A stretch of 10,059 nt of DNA from Klebsiella pneumoniae (GTDB lineage Bacteria > Pseudomonadota > Gammaproteobacteria > Pseudomonadales > Azotimanducaceae): positions 1 to 10,059 of the forward strand of contig CAMDVY010000071.1 in NCBI GenBank assembly GCA_945878745.1, given 5' to 3'. The notes beneath the pieces were generated by a model. It was given only the letters and a program-made list of their open reading frames with translations. It did not search any database and was not told where the DNA came from. This document shows positions 6,737 through 10,059 of this stretch, one piece after another. Every line of letters begins with the position of its first letter. The stretch's first letter is position 1. The translations under genes were made by a program, and so were the position numbers.

Positions 6737-7136
6737 GGCGCTTGCCAAGTGCAAGACTGGCAGCGGCTATCCCGGGATGACGCGTCAGGGCAAAGGCTGC
6801 GCCTGCAAAACCCAGACCCACCAACCAGCTTTGCAGTTGTGGGCTTTCGGCTCGGCCCGACGTGAGCCGATGCACTGTGTGTTCACAATTGTTGCGCAGC
6901 AAATCGTAACTTCGTGGTTCTGCGGCTTCGGCGCGACTCAGCGCTCTCCTTCGAATATCAGTCTCCTGATGGTCCACGTAGACACGTTGTCCCGCCGCAA
7001 ATTCAGTCATGGAGACCTTTGTTTCTCCGGTGATCGGCGAATTGTGGAGCACCCGTCCATCGGCGAGCACCAACCCTTTATGCATGACAATGCCTTTGCG
7101 CCTTGAAACGATATCGCCGGGGCGTGGCTGACTCAT
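6705..7136 (-). CDS. LRAT domain protein (NlpC/P60-like cysteine hydrolase or acyltransferase)
   Basis: This 143-residue protein belongs to the lecithin:retinol acyltransferase group of permuted NlpC/P60 enzymes. The catalytic set is intact: H19 in GIVMHKGLVL, H31 in RVLHNSP and C84 in LLRNNCEHTVH. The 12-residue gap between the two histidines equals the gap in human LRAT (H60, H72), and NCEH is the family's cysteine motif. A hydrophobic stretch at about 101-131 could anchor it to the membrane, as in eukaryotic LRAT and HRAS-like suppressors; a basic tail follows. Relatives move acyl groups from phospholipid, but bacterial members are barely characterised, so the substrate here is unknown. 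AGGA lies seven bases before the ATG. It overlaps the pseudouridine synthase gene tail to tail by 32 bases. Confidence 0.82.
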   Translation of the reverse strand: MSQPRPGDIVSRRKGIVMHKGLVLADGRVLHNSPITGETKVSMTEFAAGQRVYVDHQETDIRRRALSRAEAAEPRSYDLLRNNCEHTVHRLTSGRAESPQLQSWLVGLGFAGAAFALTRHPGIAAASLALGKRLMAKNRQRAR

Positions 7137-7178
7137 GAGAATTTCCTGTTTAGCCTACCAACTCGTGATTACAGCAAG

Positions 7179-7195
7179 AAGCAGGCCTGCTTTTT
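7179..7195 (+). terminator. Weak hairpin with T-run
   Basis: AAGCAGGCCTGCTT is a perfect 14-base palindrome followed by three more T on the plus strand (five in a row at 7191-7195). The stem would be five pairs around GGCC, which is weak. No plus-strand gene ends just before it, so it could stop read-through from the pseudouridine synthase, or be chance. Confidence 0.25.
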
Positions 7196-7206
7196 CGGTG
7201 AATTTA

Positions 7207-7253
7207 GTGGCGTATCCCGCCACGATCCCCGAGCCTTCGCCATTTGTTGGCGA
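7207..7253 (-). repeat. Two GC hairpins downstream of the cytochrome gene
   Basis: Two perfect inverted repeats stand in the gap between the cytochrome and LRAT-like genes: GTGGCG-N5-CGCCAC (7207-7223) and TCGCCA-N5-TGGCGA (7237-7253). Each has a six-pair stem and a five-base loop. They sit just after the cytochrome stop on the minus strand. Neither has a clear T-run in that direction, so they may be stabilising 3' structures or poor terminators. Confidence 0.4.
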
Positions 7254-7264
7254 TACTGCCGCGG

Positions 7265-7624
7265 TCATCCGGCTGCGGCTTGACTGTTTTCGATCATATA
7301 GTCGATCGCCTGGCCTAGTTCCTCATCCGTGCAATCCGCACACAATCCCTTGGCCGGCATCCCTGGCGGCATGCCTTCGAGGGTGGATTGCAACAGTGCG
7401 TCCCGGCCTTTTTCCACCCGCGCTGACCACGCTTCAGCATCTCCTACGGCTGGAGCGCCGGCCATGCCCGACGCATGGCACGAAAAACAGGTATTCAGAT
7501 AAATCTGTTCCCCAGGATGCTTCGCCGCAGCAGTCTCGGCTTCCCTGCTGCATCCCGCCAGCATCAGTAACCCCATGAGAACAACGCTGCCTTTCTTCAC
7601 CACACTGTACATTCCGCCATCCAT
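7265..7624 (-). CDS. Cytochrome c5-like lipoprotein, class I c-type
   Basis: This is a small monoheme electron carrier on the periplasmic face of the membrane. A short lipoprotein signal with KK and the hydrophobic run VVLMGLLMLAG ends in lipobox LMLAG-C (C25 from this start). The heme motif is CFSCH with C46, C49 and H50. The distal methionine is in GMPPGMPAKG (M85 or M89), followed by CADC (C95, C98), the disulfide pair typical of cytochrome c5. Length is about 119 residues. Three in-frame ATGs exist (7642, 7624, 7612). I chose 7624: GGAG lies ten bases before it and it follows the omega-amidase stop by four bases. ATG 7612 would give an equally good signal peptide. It is the last gene of the aminotransferase operon, but its role in that pathway is not apparent. 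Confidence 0.85.
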   Translation of the reverse strand: MDGGMYSVVKKGSVVLMGLLMLAGCSREAETAAAKHPGEQIYLNTCFSCHASGMAGAPAVGDAEAWSARVEKGRDALLQSTLEGMPPGMPAKGLCADCTDEELGQAIDYMIENSQAAAG

Positions 7625-7628
7625 CAAA

Positions 7629-8414
7629 CTAAGACTCCGCATCGATGACTTTGAATCCGTCAGCGTCCTGCCACGCCGGGAAGTCTTGACGATACTGAGT
7701 GAGCTCTTTCAAGTCGAGGTCAACGGAAAAAACCCCTTCCTGGTTCTCTGAGTCGATGAGACAACGACCATCCGGCCCGAATACGACACTTCCGCCCGCA
7801 TACTCGACACCATTGCCATCCGTGCCAAGAATGTTCACGCCAGCAACAAAACTCTGGTTTTCTATCGCGCGCGCCTTCAGCAAGGTCAGCCAGGCAGGAA
7901 GTCGTACCGCAGGCCAGTTGGCAACACACACCAGCAGATCGTAATCATTCCTTCGTCGCAACCAGATCGGAAATCGCAGGTCATAACAAATCGACGGACG
8001 GATCCGCAGCCCCTGCACAGTCCACACCGGACGTGCTCGCCCGGCGGTGTAGTGTTCATGTTCCCCCGCCATCCGAAAGCAGTGTCGCTTGTCATACGTC
8101 AACGGCTCGGCGTCACTCTGTGCCAGCACGAATCGGTTGAAATAATGGCCCGCTTCTTCAACGACGGCGCTGCCTCCAATGGCTCGCCCCTGCAACGTTG
8201 CCTGTTCACGCAACCACCGTGTGGTCGGCCCCTGCATTGTTTCAGCCACCTGCTCCGGCTGCATGGTAAAGCCGGTCGAGAACATCTCCGGCAGCAGAAG
8301 CAGGGTACTGGCAGCCGGGACATCGGCAAAAAATCCCTGGAAATGTTCGCGATTGTGCGCGGGTGCGTGCCACCAGGTTTTCGTCTGGATCAAACTGATC
8401 GTTACAATCGACAC
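7629..8414 (-). CDS. Omega-amidase, nitrilase superfamily (YafV-like)
   Basis: This cytoplasmic C-N hydrolase most likely converts 2-oxoglutaramate, the keto acid left when glutamine donates its amino group, to 2-oxoglutarate and ammonia. With a GTG start at 8414 it has 261 residues, close to E. coli YafV (about 256). The Glu-Lys-Cys triad is E43 (LPEMFSTGF), K109 (YDKRHCFRMAGEHEHY) and C143 (SICYDLRFP). VANWPAVR, KARAIENQSFVAGVN and the terminal FPAWQDAD are YafV hallmarks. An ATG much further upstream (8543) would add 43 residues that lie inside the aminotransferase gene and match nothing. The GTG gives the expected N-terminus VTISLIQT, has GGA six bases before it, and overlaps the preceding stop by 13 bases. 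It pairs with the YbdL-like aminotransferase as a two-step glutamine transaminase and omega-amidase system; MtnU is used for such members in methionine salvage. Confidence 0.9.
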   Translation of the reverse strand: MSIVTISLIQTKTWWHAPAHNREHFQGFFADVPAASTLLLLPEMFSTGFTMQPEQVAETMQGPTTRWLREQATLQGRAIGGSAVVEEAGHYFNRFVLAQSDAEPLTYDKRHCFRMAGEHEHYTAGRARPVWTVQGLRIRPSICYDLRFPIWLRRRNDYDLLVCVANWPAVRLPAWLTLLKARAIENQSFVAGVNILGTDGNGVEYAGGSVVFGPDGRCLIDSENQEGVFSVDLDLKELTQYRQDFPAWQDADGFKVIDAES

Positions 8415-9544
8415 AGCTTTTCCGCCGCTCTTTCCAGCGTCGTATCGTCCTTGGCAAAACAGAATCTGAGCAGTCGGTCTCCTGGTGGCTGCGCATAGAA
8501 AATAGACAGCGGAATGCTGGCTACACCAGCCTCCTGTGTCCATCGACGCGCAAGCGTTGCATCCACTTCATCAGTGATCGCACCGTAGTCCAGCAGTTGG
8601 AAAAAAGTGCCTCCGGATGGCGTCATGGTAAATCGTGACTCGGACAGAAGAGCATTGAAGTAGTCCCGTTTGCGCTGGTAGAACGCGCCCAGATCACGGT
8701 AGTGTTCCGGATGTTCTGTCAGAAAATCCGCTAGCCCCAACTGTACCGGCGTAATCGACGTAAAGGTCACATACTGGTGGATGCGGCGGAATTCGATCGT
8801 CAGATCAGCAGGCGCTATGCAGTAGCCAATTTTCCAGCCGGTGACGTGACAGGTCTTGCCAAGTGACGAGACAACAAAACTGCTGTCGTACAGATCCGGA
8901 TAGCGACAGATGCTCTCATGGCGGTGTCCATCGAAGATGATGTGTTCGTAAACTTCATCGGCGATGGCATACAGCCCGTACTTCTGAACCAGTCGCTGCA
9001 ACTCGAGCAGGTCCTCGGCTGGCCAGACGGTACCGGTAGGATTGTGTGGAGTATTGATGATGATGGCGCGGGTACGAGGACTGATCATCGATTCGACCAA
9101 TTGCCAGTCTGGTCGGTAACCGGGCGCGAACAAGGGAACGTGGACCGCCGTTCCACCTTGCAGATTGATGGCGGGCTCGTAACTGTCGTAGGCAGGATCG
9201 AAGACAATTACCTCATCTCCCGCCCGCACCACTGCCGCAATCGCGCAGAAAAGCGCTTCCGTGGCGCCCGATGTGACTGTGATTTCGCGCTCGGAATCGA
9301 CGCGCAATCCGTAGCAATCTCCAACCTTGGTAGCGAGTGCCTGACGCAACGAAAGCGTTCCCGTCATAGGCGCATATTGATTGTGTCCGTTGCGCAGGTA
9401 GTACTGCACACGATCAAGCAGCGCCGCTGGTGCATCAAAATCGGGGAATCCCTGGGACAGATTGATCGCACCATGAGTGCACGCCAATTCACTCATGACG
9501 GTAAAAATCGTTGTGCCGACATTCGGCAGTTTGCTGACCAGCAT
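8402..9544 (-). CDS. Methionine aminotransferase, PLP-dependent (YbdL-like)
   Basis: This fold-type I aminotransferase very probably makes methionine from 4-methylthio-2-oxobutanoate, preferring glutamine or another large neutral amino acid as donor. The 380-residue sequence closely tracks E. coli YbdL (386) as I recall it: SKLPNVGTTIFTVMS, INLSQGFPDFD (27-37), NQYAPMTG, TPHNPTGTVW with N168, ADEVYEHI with D196, and SSLGKTCHVTGWKIGYC with the PLP lysine K230. R360 in LLRFCFAK would bind the substrate carboxylate. The start at 9544 lacks a good ribosome site but gives the family N-terminus. It heads a minus-strand operon with the omega-amidase (13-base overlap), which removes the 2-oxoglutaramate product and pulls the reaction forward. 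A divergent ArsR-type regulator and a palindrome lie directly upstream and may control it. Confidence 0.92.
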   Translation of the reverse strand: MLVSKLPNVGTTIFTVMSELACTHGAINLSQGFPDFDAPAALLDRVQYYLRNGHNQYAPMTGTLSLRQALATKVGDCYGLRVDSEREITVTSGATEALFCAIAAVVRAGDEVIVFDPAYDSYEPAINLQGGTAVHVPLFAPGYRPDWQLVESMISPRTRAIIINTPHNPTGTVWPAEDLLELQRLVQKYGLYAIADEVYEHIIFDGHRHESICRYPDLYDSSFVVSSLGKTCHVTGWKIGYCIAPADLTIEFRRIHQYVTFTSITPVQLGLADFLTEHPEHYRDLGAFYQRKRDYFNALLSESRFTMTPSGGTFFQLLDYGAITDEVDATLARRWTQEAGVASIPLSIFYAQPPGDRLLRFCFAKDDTTLERAAEKLCRL

Positions 9545-9607
9545 GCTGAAGCCCGGGTAGCACCGCTCATTTCATGGACAAAAAGTACCACAAGCAATTT
9601 ACAAACA

Positions 9608-9627
9608 ATATCAATTTATTTTGATAT
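9608..9627. promoter_or_regulatory. Inverted repeat, likely operator of the ArsR-type regulator
   Basis: ATATCAA (9608-9614), six bases, TTGATAT (9621-9627) is a perfect 7-6-7 inverted repeat in an AT-rich gap. It lies between the divergent aminotransferase and ArsR-family genes and overlaps the proposed -35 box of the regulator. AT-rich, TCAA/TTGA-type palindromes are typical ArsR-family operators. Dual control of both genes is inference. Confidence 0.6.
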
Positions 9628-9649
9628 ACGAATTTCAAACGACTAGACT
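9621..9649 (+). promoter_or_regulatory. Putative sigma-70 promoter of the ArsR-family gene
   Basis: TTGATA (9621-9626, five of six) and TAGACT (9644-9649, four of six) are 17 bases apart. The -35 lies within the right arm of the inverted repeat, so a bound repressor would block it. Transcription would start near 9656. Confidence 0.5.
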
Positions 9650-9692
9650 TCGGAACCTGCAGTCAAGGCAAGCCCGGACCAAACGCACTTAA

Positions 9693-10059
9693 ATGCCCGC
9701 TCTCTTGCATAGCGATTTCAACGAACCTGCCGATCTCCATCTGGAGGATGTGGTGAGCACTGCATTTGCGGCCGGTGATGAGCGACGTGCATTGTTGCTG
9801 CGCGTTCTTGAGCATGATTCATTTTCGGTGAGTGAGTTGGCGAACCTGTTCGGCATGGCGCAACCCGCACTGAGCCACCATCTAAAGATTCTCCGTGAAG
9901 CCGGATTCCTGGCCGCCAGGCGCGAAGCCAATTCGATCTACTACCGTCGGCGAATCAACGCCCACTCGCCCCTTGCTCAGGCTGTTTTCGATGCCTTGGA
10001 TCGACAACCCATGCCCGTAGCCATGCAGAAGAAGATCGACGAATTGCACAGTGACCGAG
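9693..10059 (+). CDS. ArsR-family regulator, 3' end outside the window
   Basis: At least 122 residues are visible, with no stop before the window edge. An ArsR-type winged helix-turn-helix spans about residues 20-90: VVSTAFAAGDERRALLLRVLE, then SVSELANLFGMAQPALSHHLKILREAGFL with recognition helix around 56-69, then the wing REANSIYYRRR. The visible part has no cysteine and lacks the ELCVCDL-type metal site of ArsR/SmtB sensors, so it is unlikely to sense metal. The protein already exceeds a typical ArsR (about 100-120 residues) and continues with MQKKIDELHSDR. This resembles, from memory, the linker of ArsR-methyltransferase fusions found near metK and ahcY in gammaproteobacteria, but the window does not show it. 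There is no clear ribosome site before the ATG. It diverges from the methionine aminotransferase and has its own palindrome-overlapped promoter, which suggests autoregulation. Confidence 0.85.
   Translation, partial: MPALLHSDFNEPADLHLEDVVSTAFAAGDERRALLLRVLEHDSFSVSELANLFGMAQPALSHHLKILREAGFLAARREANSIYYRRRINAHSPLAQAVFDALDRQPMPVAMQKKIDELHSDR

Noticed and set aside
8918..9646. A 242-codon plus-strand frame opposite the aminotransferase
   Set aside because: It is antisense to a protein that matches YbdL along its whole length and has no recognisable domain itself.

Overview
The window looks like a compact piece of a proteobacterial chromosome, most likely gammaproteobacterial. The OxyR, YafV-like omega-amidase, YbdL-like aminotransferase and MdtK/NorM-like proteins all resemble enterobacterial relatives as I remember them, and the base composition is moderately GC-rich. 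Genes are packed tightly, with overlapping ends and short intergenic gaps. I see no rRNA, tRNA, insertion sequence, phage gene or CRISPR array. No stretch over about 170 bases lacks a gene. The taxonomic call is inference from recalled protein resemblance.

Left part (1-4909): a peroxide and redox block. A MATE efflux pump (minus) diverges from a three-gene plus-strand cluster: a short rubrerythrin without a rubredoxin domain, an iron-sulfur protein of the GlpC/heterodisulfide-reductase type, and a DUF3501 protein. A strong hairpin terminator lies between the first two genes. The Fe-S and DUF3501 genes overlap in an ATGA. The DUF3501 gene overlaps, tail to tail, a gene for OxyR with both redox cysteines at the canonical positions 199 and 208. 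Upstream of rubrerythrin is an ATAG-N7-CTAT palindrome that matches an OxyR half-operator. It abuts a TATACT -10 box with a poor -35, so the neighbouring OxyR may activate the cluster.

Middle part (4909-7136): divergent from oxyR lies an M28-peptidase-like protein whose usual zinc ligands appear replaced, overlapping the start of an RluA-type pseudouridine synthase. The latter overlaps, tail to tail, a small LRAT-type (NlpC/P60-like) protein with an intact His-His-Cys set.

Right part (7265-10059): a minus-strand operon runs methionine/glutamine-type aminotransferase (YbdL-like), then omega-amidase (YafV-like), then a cytochrome c5-like lipoprotein. The first two form the known transaminase plus omega-amidase couple: glutamine-dependent transamination of 4-methylthio-2-oxobutanoate to methionine, followed by hydrolysis of 2-oxoglutaramate. 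Divergent from it, and cut by the window edge, is a cysteine-free ArsR-family regulator. The gap holds a perfect 7-6-7 inverted repeat that overlaps its probable -35 box. It may control the regulator and the methionine-related operon, as SahR-type regulators do.
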